From contig CADECP010000001.1 in NCBI GenBank assembly GCA_902825875.1, positions 228,180-292,179 on the forward strand: a stretch of 64,000 bases of DNA. The letters are read 5' to 3'. Under the pieces are notes generated by a model, which was not told the DNA's origin, did no database searches, and was given only the letters and a program-made list of their open reading frames with translations. The DNA is from an uncultured Acidobacteriota bacterium (GTDB lineage: Bacteria; Acidobacteriota; Blastocatellia; RBC074). Positions 53,301 through 62,291 of this stretch are shown piece after piece (the first letter of the stretch is position 1; the number at the start of each line of letters is the position of its first letter). A program made the translations under genes and the position numbers.

Positions 53301-53872
53301 CAATGGCCAAAGCTGACAGCGGAAACATTGCCGAACTGCCTCACGGCGAGATCGTTTCAATGGGCGGAATCGTTTTGGACACGGCGGTCAAGACGACCAA
53401 AAAGGGAGACCGCTTCGCGCTCTTCCGCCTGGAAGACCAATTCGGTTCGATCAAAATCGTTTGCTGGCCGGAACAGTTCAACAAATACAAAACCTTGATC
53501 CAGAACGACGAAGCCTTGCTGGTGAAAGGGAAGCTGGAGTTGAACGACGAATCGGATGCTTCGATCATCGTTCAAGAAATCATCCAGTTGGAAAGTGCGA
53601 AGGCTAAAGCTGCCAAAGGCGTGCTGGTTAAAATGAAAGAGGCTTCGACTGTGGCAAGCAAGCTTCAAAAACTGAATGATCTGGTCGGCGTCAATCCCGG
53701 CACGGCCTTGCTCTTTTTTGACATCGTCACCGAAAATGGGATGACTGTTCGATTGCGACCGAATCAATTTTTTAGAATCAACGCGACAAATGATTTGATC
53801 GCAGGCATTGAAAAAATTGATCCGGGCTGGCAAGTGGAATTGATGATGAATGAATTTCCGGCAGAAGGCTGA
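50348..53872 (+). CDS. dnaE: DNA polymerase III alpha subunit (DnaE)
   Basis: This is the replicative polymerase, 1174 residues, of the DnaE1 type. The PHP domain is at the N-terminus (FVHLHLHTDYSLLDGAIKI). The palm domain carries the catalytic Asp residues, GPGRGSAAGSLVAYC and PDIDVDFCVRGRAEVINYV. The fingers and beta-binding region (LDGGMVDDYIERRHG, YGFNRSHSFAYAYLAYQTAY) and a C-terminal OB-fold with KFMGGIVL-like sequence (SMGGIVLDTAVKTTKKGDRF) follow. It is somewhat shorter at the C-terminus than some DnaE1 proteins. The ATG at 50348 has no strong ribosome binding site. It is followed by accA after 30 bases, a neighbourhood also common in Proteobacteria. Confidence 0.97.
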   Translation: MDKEFVHLHLHTDYSLLDGAIKIGPLAKRLAELKMPAAAITDHGNLYGSLAFYNKMKAEGVKPIIGIEAYIARGSRLEKGASNLPQGDKATNHIVLLAKNLAGYHNLVKLSSYSYTEGFWRKPRIDKELLAKHSEGLIGLSACISGVPPYLLLRDKFEEAAKETLEFQDIFGKGNYYLEIQEHGLDAQRRVRKPMVELSKKTGVPIVATNDSHYLMPDDVKAHEMLLCIGRGKAYDPKFLTYGQPGFYVKSAEEMWQVFGEEPDLLLRTLEIAEKCDLAFPKTIDQVPVFPVPEDHTIDSYFEKVAWDGFEERLKEIWAPLQASGSLRHPMEKYKDRLAHEIATIKRMGYSGYFLIVWDFIRYAKRKGIPVGPGRGSAAGSLVAYCQKITDVDPIQYDLLFERFLNPERVTMPDIDVDFCVRGRAEVINYVSDLYGRQNVCQIITFGTMASKAVIKDVGRAMGTDVISYAEVEKIAKMIPPPVRGRNVSIEAAIEQNPDLKKAIETDERISDLIDVARKLEGNARHSSVHAAGVVISPKPLHELIPVCTGQNDELITQFVMSDLEKTGMLKMDFLALTTLTIIEDCLKTIEQETGERPDLANISLTDEGALKLFSDGLLNAVFQFESSGMVEICRKLKPESLEDLSALNALYRPGPLDGGMVDDYIERRHGRRKVTYIAPQMKDILENTYGILVYQEQIMQLAQQLAGYSLGEADLMRRAMGKKKKEEMALHEEKFVKGSVERGIPQDKAAKIFSLMAQFADYGFNRSHSFAYAYLAYQTAYLKAHYPTHFYAAVLSNELSNADKLSRYIAEMKTFGISLLAPDVNTSNEGFTPVGKAIRFGLAAIKGLGSSAVQLILAARREGGNFNSLFDFAERVDQRAVNKRVLESLVKSGAFEFYSTNRAAMLATLDKAIESGAKAQRDKLSGQTDLFASLMAVEESSNAEPALPNVKPWTRKELLAYEKEALGFYASGHPLEDYADSIRSMAKADSGNIAELPHGEIVSMGGIVLDTAVKTTKKGDRFALFRLEDQFGSIKIVCWPEQFNKYKTLIQNDEALLVKGKLELNDESDASIIVQEIIQLESAKAKAAKGVLVKMKEASTVASKLQKLNDLVGVNPGTALLFFDIVTENGMTVRLRPNQFFRINATNDLIAGIEKIDPGWQVELMMNEFPAEG

Positions 53873-53902
53873 GGAACCCCAAAAACAAGGAATCATAACG
53901 AT

Positions 53903-54721
53903 ATGAGTCAAGTGCAACTTCAAACTACAGAAGCAATTGATCGCGTCAAGCTGGCCAGGCACGATAAACGTCCTTACGCTCTGGATTTCATCGAGCGCAT
54001 GTTTACGGACTTTGTGGAAATTCACGGAGATCGGAAATTTGGCGATGACCCGGCGATTGTTGCCGGGTTGGCGAATTTTCGCGGAACTCCAGTGGCTGTT
54101 GTTGCTCACCAAAAGGGCAGAGATTTGAAAGAACGCCAAGCACGCAATTTTGGAATGCCTAAGCCGGATGGGTATCGCAAGGCGATGCGTGTGATGGTTC
54201 TGGCTGAAAAATTCAATCGCCCGGTTTTCACCTTAATTGACACTCCGGGGGCTTATCCGGGAATTGACGCCGAAGAACGCGGGCAAGCCGAAGCCATTGC
54301 TTATAACCTGAGAGAAATGGCTCGGTTGAAAGTGCCGATCATTGTTACGGTGACTGGCGAAGGCGGCTCCGGCGGTGCGTTGGCCATTGGTGTAGGTGAT
54401 GTGGTCAGTATGCTGGAAAATGCCGTTTACTCAGTCATCACTCCAGAAGGGTGCGCCGCGATTTTATGGAAAGATGCCAAGCTTGCGCCGCAGGCAGCGG
54501 AAAGCATGAAGATGACCGCTCGAAATTTACATGAAGCTGGGTTGGTGGACTTTGTCGTGCCTGAGCCGGAAGGCGGCGCTCATTCTGATTGGGACGGCTC
54601 GGCTCAAATGCTTGGCGATCACCTTGAAACTGTGCTGGCGCAAGTTTCAAAATTGTCGTTGGATGACCGTTTGGAAAGGCGTTACGAGAAGTTCAGAATG
54701 ATGGGGGCGTTTATAGAATAA
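53903..54721 (+). CDS. accA: Acetyl-CoA carboxylase carboxyltransferase subunit alpha
   Basis: AccA with AccD forms the carboxyltransferase that makes malonyl-CoA. The protein has 272 residues, shorter at the N-terminus than the E. coli form (319). It keeps the core: [71 protein letters not shown] and the [20 protein letters not shown] oxyanion region. The missing segment is the N-terminal helical part, so a different start upstream was considered, but no in-frame extension is open. accD is not in the window. AAGGAA lies about 11 bases upstream of the ATG. Confidence 0.96.
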   Translation: MSQVQLQTTEAIDRVKLARHDKRPYALDFIERMFTDFVEIHGDRKFGDDPAIVAGLANFRGTPVAVVAHQKGRDLKERQARNFGMPKPDGYRKAMRVMVLAEKFNRPVFTLIDTPGAYPGIDAEERGQAEAIAYNLREMARLKVPIIVTVTGEGGSGGALAIGVGDVVSMLENAVYSVITPEGCAAILWKDAKLAPQAAESMKMTARNLHEAGLVDFVVPEPEGGAHSDWDGSAQMLGDHLETVLAQVSKLSLDDRLERRYEKFRMMGAFIE

Positions 54722-54748
54722 CCAGGAATGTGCTTGGTTTGGTTGTTA

Positions 54749-54784
54749 TTAGGGGTAATGTCGGCGCGCCGACATTACCCCTAA
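54749..54784. terminator. Perfect 36-base palindrome, likely bidirectional terminator
   Basis: TTAGGGGTAATGTCGGCG (54749-54766) is followed directly by its exact inverse complement (54767-54784), between the convergent accA and ssb genes. As RNA it would form a very stable hairpin in either direction. The flanks are T/A-rich (TTGTTTATTT on the right), but a canonical U-run does not follow immediately. Confidence 0.7.
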
Positions 54785-54793
54785 CTTGTTTAT

Positions 54794-55228
54794 TTAGAAT
54801 GGTATCTCTCCGTCGTCGCTAATACCCGGTGATGAATCAGGTGGCGCTGAGCGTTGACTGGATTGGGATGACGAACCAGAAAATGACGATTCGTCGCCAC
54901 GAGGGCCAAGAAACTGCACGTCGGTGGCTCGAATGTCTAAAGTTGTGCGACGGTTTCCATCTTTGTCTGTGTATTCCTGTTGCGACAGTCTGCCTTCGAT
55001 GTAAACTTGTCGCCCTTTGGATAAGTATTGATTGGCGGCTTCGGCTTGCCGCCCCCAGACATTGATTCTGAACCAGGTTGTGATGTCTTGTGATTCGCCG
55101 GAACGATCTTTCTTTTTTTCAGTGGTTGCGACGGAAAAGTTACAGACGGCGGTTCCATCGGGGAGGTATCGGATTTCAGGGTCTCTGCCAAGATACCCCA
55201 CGATAACGATTTTATTAAACGAAGCCAT
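54794..55228 (-). CDS. ssb: Single-stranded DNA-binding protein
   Basis: This is a 144-residue SSB with an N-terminal OB fold (KIVIVGYLGRDPEIRYLPDG, then WFRINVWGRQAEAANQYLSK and VYIEGRLSQQEY). A Ser/Gln/Pro-rich flexible linker leads to the acidic interaction tip DDGEIPF, which matches the family's C-terminal peptide that recruits repair and replication proteins. AGGAG lies 6 bases before the ATG. It is monocistronic, divergent from recN and convergent with accA. Confidence 0.96.
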   Translation of the reverse strand: MASFNKIVIVGYLGRDPEIRYLPDGTAVCNFSVATTEKKKDRSGESQDITTWFRINVWGRQAEAANQYLSKGRQVYIEGRLSQQEYTDKDGNRRTTLDIRATDVQFLGPRGDESSFSGSSSQSSQRSAPPDSSPGISDDGEIPF

Positions 55229-55408
55229 TTCTATCTCCTGTGATTAGATTTCAAACTCGTAGATTGGATTGCTGACTCGCGCTGCTTGCTGATAAACTGT
55301 AGACCGAGACCGCAATACTCTCAATTTGTCAGGCTGTAATGCTTTTCAGAACGCGGAAAGTATAGTCTTTCGTGTTGATTACGTAAACGCATTTCTAAGT
55401 CAGAATCT

Positions 55409-57121
55409 ATGCTTCGATTCCTCAACATTGCTAATTTTGCATTGATAGACAGTTTGCAGATCGAGTTTCAGCCAGGTCTTAATGTTTTGAGTGGCGAAAC
55501 AGGCTCTGGGAAATCCATCATTATTGACGCTCTGGGATTGTTGCTGGGCGAGCGCGGCACAGCCGATATGATTCGCACTGGCGAGACCAAGGCTTACGTG
55601 GAAGGTGTCTTTGAATTTCAGGGAAATACGCCATTGATGAACTTGCTGGCTGAATCTGGGGTCGAAACACCTGAAGATGATTTGATTATCCGGCGAGAAA
55701 TTACCAGCAACGGGCGCGGGCGAGTTTTCGTCAACAACCAAATGGTTACTCTGAGCGTGCTAAAGGCGATTCAGCCTCATGTCGTGGATATTCACGGGCA
55801 AGGAGAACAGCAAAGCCTGCTTTCCATAGACACTCATTTGAATGTGCTTGATGCTTTTGCCGGAGCGGCCTCTTTACGTGCCAATGTTTCCCACGCTTAT
55901 GATGAGATTTCCCGATTGCTGAAAGAATTGGAGGCGAACCGGCAAAGCGAGTCGGACCGGCTCAAGGCGCTGGATATGATTGAGTTTCAGCTTGGCGAAA
56001 TCGAACAGGCCAATTTATCGGAATCGGAAGACACCGAACTGGAAGCCGAAAGAATCAAGCTGGCAAATGCTGAGAAGTTGACTGTGCTGTGCGATGAAAT
56101 TTATCAGCATATTTACGAAGCCGAACATTCCGCTTTAGCCCGCATTTCCGCTGTTCAGCGTAGATTGAACGATCTGGCTGCTCTTGATCCGGTTTTTCAA
56201 CCTCAACTCGACCAACTGGCCAACGCCAAATACATTCTGGACGACATTTCGTTTTCCATCAGCGATTACTCGCAAAACATACAGCATTCGTCTGAACGGC
56301 TGCAGTTTGTCGAAGACCGGCTGGAAGAAATTCGCCGCTTGAAACGAAAATATGGCAATTCGATCTCGGAAATTCTGGCTGTGCGCGACAAACTGCTTGA
56401 ACAAAAAAGCTCGCTACTGCATAGTGAGGAAACAGGAAAAAAACTGGAAAGTGAGTTGGGAAAGGCGATTGCCAAGTATCAGAAAGTTGCCAATGAAATC
56501 AGCGATTTACGGCGTCAAGCAGCGATCAAACTTGAAAAATCTGTGACCAAAGAGTTATCGGCTGTCGCTCTGGGAGCGGCACAGTTTTCCGTTCAATTTG
56601 CCAATCAAGCAGGCAATCAAATCAGCGCCAAAATTTTCGATTTGCTTGGGCAAAAAGTCGAAGACATTGGCCGATTTGGCAAAGAATCCGTTGAATTCTT
56701 TTTCACCGCCAACAAAGGCGAGGAGTTGAAACCGCTGAAATCCGTCGCTTCAGGCGGAGAATTATCCAGATTGATGCTGGTTTTGAAGACCGTGACGGCC
56801 CCGACGCTGTTCCCAAGAACCTTGATTTTCGATGAGATTGATTCCGGTATTGGCGGCAGAGTCGCCGAAGCCGTCGGGCAGCGATTGAAAAAACTGGCTA
56901 AAACCAATCAAGTTTTGTGCATCACACATCAATCGCAAATTGCCAGATATGCCGACACGCATCTGTTGGTATCGAAGGAAGTTTCAGCTAATCGCACTGT
57001 TACACGATTGACGATTCTGGATGAAGATGGCCGAATTGATGAATTGGTGCGGATGATTGGTGGTTCTACGGCTACGTTGGCGGCAAGAAAGCACGCCCGC
57101 GAACTTCTGCAAGTGCAATAA
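55409..57121 (+). CDS. recN: DNA repair protein RecN
   Basis: RecN is an SMC-like ATPase used in double-strand-break repair. It has 570 residues, with Walker A GETGSGKS at 29-36 (preceded by FQPGLNVLS) and the family segment LGERGTADMIRTG. Two central coiled-coil arms follow (rich in Glu/Lys/Leu, about 165-370). The C-terminal ABC head has KSVASGGELSRLMLVLKTV (signature motif) and LIFDEIDSGIGGRVAEAVGQ (Walker B), then VLCITHQSQIARYADTHLLV. It heads a rightward group with miaB, a bifunctional nuclease, parA and parB. Confidence 0.96.
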   Translation: MLRFLNIANFALIDSLQIEFQPGLNVLSGETGSGKSIIIDALGLLLGERGTADMIRTGETKAYVEGVFEFQGNTPLMNLLAESGVETPEDDLIIRREITSNGRGRVFVNNQMVTLSVLKAIQPHVVDIHGQGEQQSLLSIDTHLNVLDAFAGAASLRANVSHAYDEISRLLKELEANRQSESDRLKALDMIEFQLGEIEQANLSESEDTELEAERIKLANAEKLTVLCDEIYQHIYEAEHSALARISAVQRRLNDLAALDPVFQPQLDQLANAKYILDDISFSISDYSQNIQHSSERLQFVEDRLEEIRRLKRKYGNSISEILAVRDKLLEQKSSLLHSEETGKKLESELGKAIAKYQKVANEISDLRRQAAIKLEKSVTKELSAVALGAAQFSVQFANQAGNQISAKIFDLLGQKVEDIGRFGKESVEFFFTANKGEELKPLKSVASGGELSRLMLVLKTVTAPTLFPRTLIFDEIDSGIGGRVAEAVGQRLKKLAKTNQVLCITHQSQIARYADTHLLVSKEVSANRTVTRLTILDEDGRIDELVRMIGGSTATLAARKHARELLQVQ

Positions 57122-57142
57122 TTTGATCTGTTTTTAGAAGAT

Positions 57143-58513
57143 ATGACCAAGAAGCTTTATTTAGAAACCCACGGTTGCCAGATGAATGTACACGATAGCG
57201 AAAAAGCGTCGTTTGCATTGGCAGGCGCTGGGTATGAATTGACTACGGTTCCGGCTGAAGCCGACCTGATTTTGCTAAATACCTGTATGGTCAGGGAAAA
57301 AGCCGCTCGCAAAGTGTATTCGAGAATTGGAGAATTGAAGCGCCAGTATTTGAATAAAGATAAAGTACCTGCTCAATTGCCAATTTTTGGAGTGATGGGG
57401 TGCGTGGCTCAGGCTGAAGCTGACCGCATGTTTGATCGCAACAAAGACATTCGGCTTGTGTTGGGAACGCAAGCCATTGCCAAGCTTCCTGAATTGATTT
57501 CGCAGATTGAAGATGGATTTGGCCGCGCAATTGATATTCGCCTGACCAAAAACGCGGAGTTCTTTGAACTTGATGCCGACGTTCGTAAAACAGAACACGT
57601 CGCGTTTATAACCATAACCGAAGGCTGCAACAAATTTTGTTCGTTTTGCATAGTTCCTTTCACGCGCGGCAGAGAGCGTAGCCGTTCAGCAGACAAGATT
57701 GTTGCCGAAGCGAAGAGTTTGGCTCAGCACGGATTCAAAGAAGTGCATTTGCTTGGGCAAAACGTGAATAGTTATGGACTGAGTGGCCGCTATCACGGTA
57801 ATTCGACTGAAAAAGAAGTAGAAGTGTCAGATGAAGTAACGTTCGCTAAATTACTGGAAAGAGTGGCAAAAGAGAGCGGATTGCCTCGTGTTAAATTCAC
57901 TACTTCTTATCCCAGAGATTTTGACGAGCAAATAGTTAAAGTAATTGATGAACACGAAAACCTTTGCGAATGGATTCATTTACCGGTTCAATCTGGCAGC
58001 AATCGGGTTTTGCGAGCAATGCGGCGCGGTTATACAAGGCAAGAGTATCTGACCAAAATTGCCGCAATCAAAAATGCCAAAAAAGATATGGCGATCACCG
58101 GCGACATGATTGTCGGGTTTCCAGGAGAAACTGAAGAAGACTTCAACGAAACACTGAGCTTAGCGGCGGAAACAGAATATGACGGCTTGTATATTTTCAA
58201 GTACTCGCCTCGCCCGAATACACCAGCTGCTGCTTACGCGGATTCGATTGCTGAAGAGGTCAAAACCGAACGCTTTCTGAAGTTGCAAGAATTGCAGATG
58301 CGAATTCAGGCGAAACGATATGGGCGTTATCTTGACCGAACAGTTGAAGTTTTAGTTGAAGGTGAAAGTGTGCGTTCGCCGGAAGATTGTTTCGGGCATA
58401 CACGATGCAACAAAGTCGTAAATTTTCCGTCCCCGAAAAACCTGATTGGAAGCCTGGTTAATGTAAAAGTGACGAAAGTGAAGAATCACAGCCTTTACGG
58501 TCACTTGGTTTAA
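57143..58513 (+). CDS. miaB: tRNA-2-methylthio-N6-dimethylallyladenosine synthase (MiaB)
   Basis: MiaB is a radical-SAM methylthiotransferase that converts i6A37 to ms2i6A37. It has 456 residues. The UPF0004 domain has the auxiliary cluster Cys residues (HGCQMN, LLNTCMV, GVMGCVAQ). The radical-SAM motif is CNKFCSFC within TEGCNKFCSFCIVPFTRGRE, and RSRS follows. The C-terminal TRAM domain is at about 390-456. SYPRDFDEQIVKVIDEHENL and LPVQSGSNRVLRAMRRGYTR are typical. It follows recN by 21 bases. Confidence 0.95.
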   Translation: MTKKLYLETHGCQMNVHDSEKASFALAGAGYELTTVPAEADLILLNTCMVREKAARKVYSRIGELKRQYLNKDKVPAQLPIFGVMGCVAQAEADRMFDRNKDIRLVLGTQAIAKLPELISQIEDGFGRAIDIRLTKNAEFFELDADVRKTEHVAFITITEGCNKFCSFCIVPFTRGRERSRSADKIVAEAKSLAQHGFKEVHLLGQNVNSYGLSGRYHGNSTEKEVEVSDEVTFAKLLERVAKESGLPRVKFTTSYPRDFDEQIVKVIDEHENLCEWIHLPVQSGSNRVLRAMRRGYTRQEYLTKIAAIKNAKKDMAITGDMIVGFPGETEEDFNETLSLAAETEYDGLYIFKYSPRPNTPAAAYADSIAEEVKTERFLKLQELQMRIQAKRYGRYLDRTVEVLVEGESVRSPEDCFGHTRCNKVVNFPSPKNLIGSLVNVKVTKVKNHSLYGHLV

Positions 58514-58528
58514 GTCAAAGAGGTCGAA

Positions 58529-59023
58529 ATGGAGAAAGAAGTCAAAATTCGAGGTTTGTTGATTGATCCGACAACGAATTCGCCTGTGGTGCTGTTGAAA
58601 GATGTGTCGAGCGAAATGATGCTGCCGATTTGGGTTGGGCCTTACGAGGCCAACTCAATCGCCTCTGAGATAGAAAAATTGGCTTCACATCGGCCAATGA
58701 CACACGATTTATTGCGGAATGTCATTCGGCAAATGGGCGGCGAAATTAGTCGAGTGGTTGTGACTGATCTACGGGACAGCACTTTTTTTGCCGTAATTGA
58801 AATCGTCGCCAACGGAGAAACCGTTTTGATTGACTCCAGGCCAAGCGATGCGATTGCGTTGGCACTGAGAGCGGATTGCCCAATTTTCGTCAAAGAGTCT
58901 GTTTTAGAATCTTCGCGCGTTGATGGAATTAGTCAGGTTGTTGATGAAGACGAATTCGATTTTGACGACGAAGAAGTTGAATGGCCTGAAGAAATAGATG
59001 ATGTCAGCGATTTCAAAATGTAG
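58529..59023 (+). CDS. Bifunctional nuclease-family protein (DUF151)
   Basis: This is a 164-residue protein of the bifunctional nuclease/DUF151 family. It has VKIRGLLIDPTTNSPVVLLK, LPIWVGPYEANSIASEIEKL, the RPMTHDLLRNVIRQMGGEIS helix and DSRPSDAIALALRADCPIFV. A strongly acidic tail (DEDEFDFDDEEVEWPEEIDD) follows. Members have been reported to have RNase and DNase activity in plants. GAGGT lies 5-8 bases before the ATG. It lies 15 bases after miaB, an arrangement I know from other bacteria. Confidence 0.93.
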   Translation: MEKEVKIRGLLIDPTTNSPVVLLKDVSSEMMLPIWVGPYEANSIASEIEKLASHRPMTHDLLRNVIRQMGGEISRVVVTDLRDSTFFAVIEIVANGETVLIDSRPSDAIALALRADCPIFVKESVLESSRVDGISQVVDEDEFDFDDEEVEWPEEIDDVSDFKM

Positions 59024-59028
59024 GCGCT

Positions 59029-59835
59029 ATGGCAAATAACTTTTTTAGTTTCGAGCAAGGGGGAAATTTGAGAGGGATCAAAATTGCCATAACCAATCAG
59101 AAAGGGGGAGTCGGGAAGACCACGACGGCAATCAATCTTGCTGCCGCTTTGGCCAAACAGGGGAAACGGGTTTTGCTTGCCGATCTTGATCCTCAAGCCA
59201 ACAGCACAATTTCTTTCCTCAACGCGGACGAGATAAACCTTTCTGTTTACGACTTGTTAAGCGACCCGCAGATTGGTTTTCAAGACATCGTCAAAAAGAC
59301 TAAAGTCGAAAACCTGGATTTGCTGCCTTCCAGAATCAATCTTGCCAAACTCGAAGCTCGGTTGGTGGGCGAATTGGATGCCCCATTCCGACTCAAAGAC
59401 AAAATTGACCCGATTTCCTCCAATTATGACGTAGTCATTTTGGACACTCCGCCGACTTTGGGGCTGATAACCGTGAACGCTTTGGTCGCGTCAACACATT
59501 TGATTATCCCTATTCAGTCTTCCTATTTCGCACTTGAAGGAACAGATGATTTGCTGGAAACCATAGAACGGATCAAAGCCAGACCTAATCCGCAACTTGA
59601 GGTTTTGGGTGTGGTTGTGACTTTGCACGACCGCAGAACAACTTTGTCTCGTGATATTTACGATCAAATATGTCAGGTTTTTGGTGATAAAGTTTTCGAG
59701 ACGACCATTTCTAAATCCGTTAGGTTGGAAGAAAGCCCTGCCTATCGGGAATCCATTTTTACCTTTGCGCCCGCTTCCAGCGGAGCCATCGAATACGCCA
59801 GTTTGTGTGACGAGGTGATACGACGTGCCAATTAA
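59029..59835 (+). CDS. parA: ParA-family chromosome partition ATPase
   Basis: This deviant Walker ATPase segregates chromosomes with ParB-parS. The longest form has 268 residues. A TTG at 59068, preceded by AAGGGGG, would begin at [17 protein letters not shown], the usual ParA N-terminus, and may be the true start; its 4-base gap is short. Motifs are [12 protein letters not shown] (Walker A with the signature Lys), [14 protein letters not shown] and the [17 protein letters not shown]alker B. No plasmid genes are nearby, so it is most likely chromosomal. ParB follows with an 11-base overlap. Confidence 0.95.
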   Translation: MANNFFSFEQGGNLRGIKIAITNQKGGVGKTTTAINLAAALAKQGKRVLLADLDPQANSTISFLNADEINLSVYDLLSDPQIGFQDIVKKTKVENLDLLPSRINLAKLEARLVGELDAPFRLKDKIDPISSNYDVVILDTPPTLGLITVNALVASTHLIIPIQSSYFALEGTDDLLETIERIKARPNPQLEVLGVVVTLHDRRTTLSRDIYDQICQVFGDKVFETTISKSVRLEESPAYRESIFTFAPASSGAIEYASLCDEVIRRAN

Positions 59836-60652
59836 ACGAGGACTGCCATCAACGCTGAAAATGAGACACGACCGCCATTATGTGGAAGAGTTGGCGTCCT
59901 TACGCGGCGCTCCGATTGGCAAAATGATCGCCATCGAAAAATTGGAGCCGAATCCGCAACAGCCGCGGATTGATATGGGCGAACTAGAAGACCTGATTGC
60001 TTCGATCAAAGAAAAAGGAATCTTGGAACCGTTGCTGGTTCGCCCGGCTGATGTCGGCGGCAGGTACATGATTATTTCAGGCGAACGTCGGTATCGGGCC
60101 GGACTTGAAGCCGGGTTGCGCGAAGTCCCCTGCATTGAAATGAATGTGGATGATCGCAATGTGGCGGAAATCGCGTTGATCGAAAATCTACAGCGCAAAG
60201 ACCTGACCGCTTACGAAGAGGCTGAAGGTTTTTTGGCTCTGATCGAACGATTCGGCTACACGCACGAAGAAGTCGCGCAGAAAATCGGCAAATCCCGCTC
60301 GACTGTGACGGAATCTCTCACGATTGCAGCGATTCCGACCGGTATCCGCGACAAGTGCCGAGCCGCGAACATCAATTCCAAATCCTTGCTGTTGCAAGTT
60401 GCGCGTCAAACCGATGAAGACTCCATGGTCAATTTTGTCCAGCGAGTCGCCGCTCAAGGTATGAACCGTGACGAAGCTCGGCAAGCCCGGAAAAATAAAC
60501 AGACGCGCGCTCAACCATTTATTTACCGGTTTCAGTCTCCGGCCAAAGACTTCACGATTGAAGTGAAATTCAAACGGTCGTCAGTTGAACACGATGAACT
60601 GCTTCAGGCGGTAAAAGCCACGCTTGAAGAGTTGAGCAAGATTGGCCAATAA
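59825..60652 (+). CDS. parB: ParB/Spo0J-family chromosome partition protein
   Basis: GTG 59825 has GAGGTG at 59811-59816 and overlaps the parA end. The 275-residue protein has the ParB N-terminal CTPase/nuclease-like domain ([40 protein letters not shown]). Next come [20 protein letters not shown] and the helix-turn-helix ([20 protein letters not shown]). The C-terminal dimerisation part is short. In many bacteria parAB sit close to oriC beside rsmG/mnmG; here they follow recN-miaB, and no dnaA box cluster is visible. GERRYR is the CTP-binding motif. Confidence 0.95.
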   Translation: MPIKRGLPSTLKMRHDRHYVEELASLRGAPIGKMIAIEKLEPNPQQPRIDMGELEDLIASIKEKGILEPLLVRPADVGGRYMIISGERRYRAGLEAGLREVPCIEMNVDDRNVAEIALIENLQRKDLTAYEEAEGFLALIERFGYTHEEVAQKIGKSRSTVTESLTIAAIPTGIRDKCRAANINSKSLLLQVARQTDEDSMVNFVQRVAAQGMNRDEARQARKNKQTRAQPFIYRFQSPAKDFTIEVKFKRSSVEHDELLQAVKATLEELSKIGQ

Positions 60653-60657
60653 AAAAA

Positions 60658-60684
60658 GTGGGGCAATTTCAAAAATTGCCCCAC
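60658..60684 (-). terminator. Intrinsic terminator of the xerD-lpxD-unknown group
   Basis: GTGGGGCAATTT (60658-60669) and AAATTGCCCCAC (60673-60684) form a perfect 12-base stem with a 3-base loop. Read on the minus strand it is followed by a run of seven T's. It ends the leftward transcript and lies 6 bases after the parB stop. Confidence 0.85.
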
Positions 60685-60693
60685 TCATCAACC

Positions 60694-61233
60694 TTACTTT
60701 TTCTTCTGTTCCTGCTCGTAGCGTTTCTTCAATTTCTTCGACCATTTTTCCAGGAATGGGCGCAGCGGTTTGAACAATTTGACGCGCCATCCGCCCTGAC
60801 CTTCTCGCCAGCTTTCCAAATGCTTGTCCACGTAAGACCGAATCGCTCCTTCGTACTGGTGCTTTTTCAATCCGTGCGAAAGCGTGAAGTGGTAATGCTG
60901 TGCCTGTAACGACAAAGTCAGATACGCCAGACTCGCTTTGAAATTCATTCGAGCGGCAAGACGTTTGAAAAAACCTTCGGTCGGCATCAACAGGGAATTC
61001 AGCGCAATTTCAAAAAACGGCTGCGAAGTTCCTTGTTTGGGATGATAAAGGCCCGGCAATTCGGTCGCATTCGGCAACTGGATTCGTGAATCGGGAATGA
61101 TCCGGTCAACCAGAACGACGCGGTTCAGGCCGCGCAGGTGTTCGCGGGGAACGCAATCGAGCACGCTGTTGATTGTCTCCTCGGTTTTGGCCGGGAGTTT
61201 GATGTTGGATTTGTTTTCGATTTTAACGGCCAT
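60694..61233 (-). CDS. Unrecognised 179-residue protein coupled to lpxD
   Basis: The start overlaps the lpxD stop (TAATG at 61231-61235), so translation is coupled. The protein is basic, with a Lys/Glu-rich C-terminus (KWSKKLKKRYEQEQKKK). It has a conserved-looking central part: LNRVVLVDRIIPDSRIQLPN, ELPGLYHPKQGTSQPFFEIA, and LSHGLKKHQYEGAIRSYVDK. I do not recognise a family. The HxxG...HxxE-like spacing in the last segment (HYHFTLSHGLKKHQYE) is noticeable but does not match a metallopeptidase I can name. Coupling to lpxD hints at an envelope-related role, which is inference. Confidence 0.75.
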   Translation of the reverse strand: MAVKIENKSNIKLPAKTEETINSVLDCVPREHLRGLNRVVLVDRIIPDSRIQLPNATELPGLYHPKQGTSQPFFEIALNSLLMPTEGFFKRLAARMNFKASLAYLTLSLQAQHYHFTLSHGLKKHQYEGAIRSYVDKHLESWREGQGGWRVKLFKPLRPFLEKWSKKLKKRYEQEQKKK

Positions 61234-62276
61234 TATCTGTTGGGTTCCTTTTCGATTAGTGCTTTAAGGGTTTGGATTTCTTCTTTTAACGCTCGGATTT
61301 CTTTTTGCAGTTCCGGCAATCGGGCAAACACTGCCGAAGATTTCAGCCAGTCGCGGTTATCAATTGCCGGATAGCCTGACACGATCTTGCCTGCTTCGAC
61401 CGAATTGGGAATTCCGGTTTGAGCCGTGGCGATGACTCGGTCACCGATTTCTAAATGCCCGGCGGCTCCAACTTGTCCGCTCAAAATGACTTCGTTGCCG
61501 ACTTTGGTGCTGCCGGCCAAACCGACTTGAGCGCAGAGCAAAGTGTTTTCGCCGACGCTCGATCCGTGACCGATTTGCACCAGGTTGTCGAGTTTGGTTC
61601 CTTTGCCGATGACGGTTGCGCCAATCGTCGCGCGGTCAATTGTCGAACCGGCTCCTATTTCCACGTCGTTTTCGATCACGACAATTCCGGCTTGAGGAAT
61701 CTTGAACCATCCGCCTTCGTTGCGTTTGGCGAATCCGAAACCGTCCGTGCCTATGGTGACGTTGTTTTGCAGGATCACGTTTTGCCCAAGTCGGCAAAAT
61801 TCCCGGACTACGCAGTGCGAATGAATCAGACTGCCGTCGCCGATTTCGACTTGAGGATAAATCGAGCAATGATCGGCAATCGTCACGTTGTTGCCGAGCC
61901 GGACTCCTTCGCCGATTACTGTAAATGCTCCAATCGTGACGTTGTTGCCAATCACCGCCGTCGGAGCCACAACCGCCGAAGTATGAATGCCTTTGGGATA
62001 CTCCAGTGGAGGATAAAACAGCCACATGGCTTCGGCAAAGGTTAGGTACGGATTGGCGGATATGATGCCGGATTTTCCTTCGGGCAAGTCCGCAGCATCG
62101 TTCAAGATAATCGCCGCTGCCGCCGTATTGGCCAGATGCTTCTTGTATTTCTTATTGCTCAGGAACGTTAAATGGCTGGATTCGGCCAGTTCGATTGGAG
62201 CCAGTCCCGTAATTTCGAGTTCGGAATTGCCAACTACTGAACAATTTAGCCGCTGCGCGATTTCTCCCAGAGTCAT
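61233..62276 (-). CDS. lpxD: UDP-3-O-acylglucosamine N-acyltransferase (LpxD)
   Basis: LpxD adds the second acyl chain in lipid A synthesis, which implies an LPS-containing outer membrane. The 347-residue protein has an N-terminal uridine-binding domain ([29 protein letters not shown]). The left-handed beta-helix of hexapeptide repeats is about 100-300 ([20 protein letters not shown] is typical). The active-site His region is [22 protein letters not shown]-terminal coiled coil ([20 protein letters not shown]) ends the protein. No other lpx or bam genes adjoin. It lies between xerD and an unknown gene, with which it overlaps by one base. Confidence 0.95.
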   Translation of the reverse strand: MTLGEIAQRLNCSVVGNSELEITGLAPIELAESSHLTFLSNKKYKKHLANTAAAAIILNDAADLPEGKSGIISANPYLTFAEAMWLFYPPLEYPKGIHTSAVVAPTAVIGNNVTIGAFTVIGEGVRLGNNVTIADHCSIYPQVEIGDGSLIHSHCVVREFCRLGQNVILQNNVTIGTDGFGFAKRNEGGWFKIPQAGIVVIENDVEIGAGSTIDRATIGATVIGKGTKLDNLVQIGHGSSVGENTLLCAQVGLAGSTKVGNEVILSGQVGAAGHLEIGDRVIATAQTGIPNSVEAGKIVSGYPAIDNRDWLKSSAVFARLPELQKEIRALKEEIQTLKALIEKEPNR

Positions 62277-62291
62277 TTTGATTTGTTCAGG

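Noticed and set aside
59029..60652. parAB as a sign of a plasmid or of oriC
   Set aside because: The neighbours are housekeeping genes, not replication-initiation or plasmid genes, and no dnaA-box cluster, rsmG or mnmG is seen.
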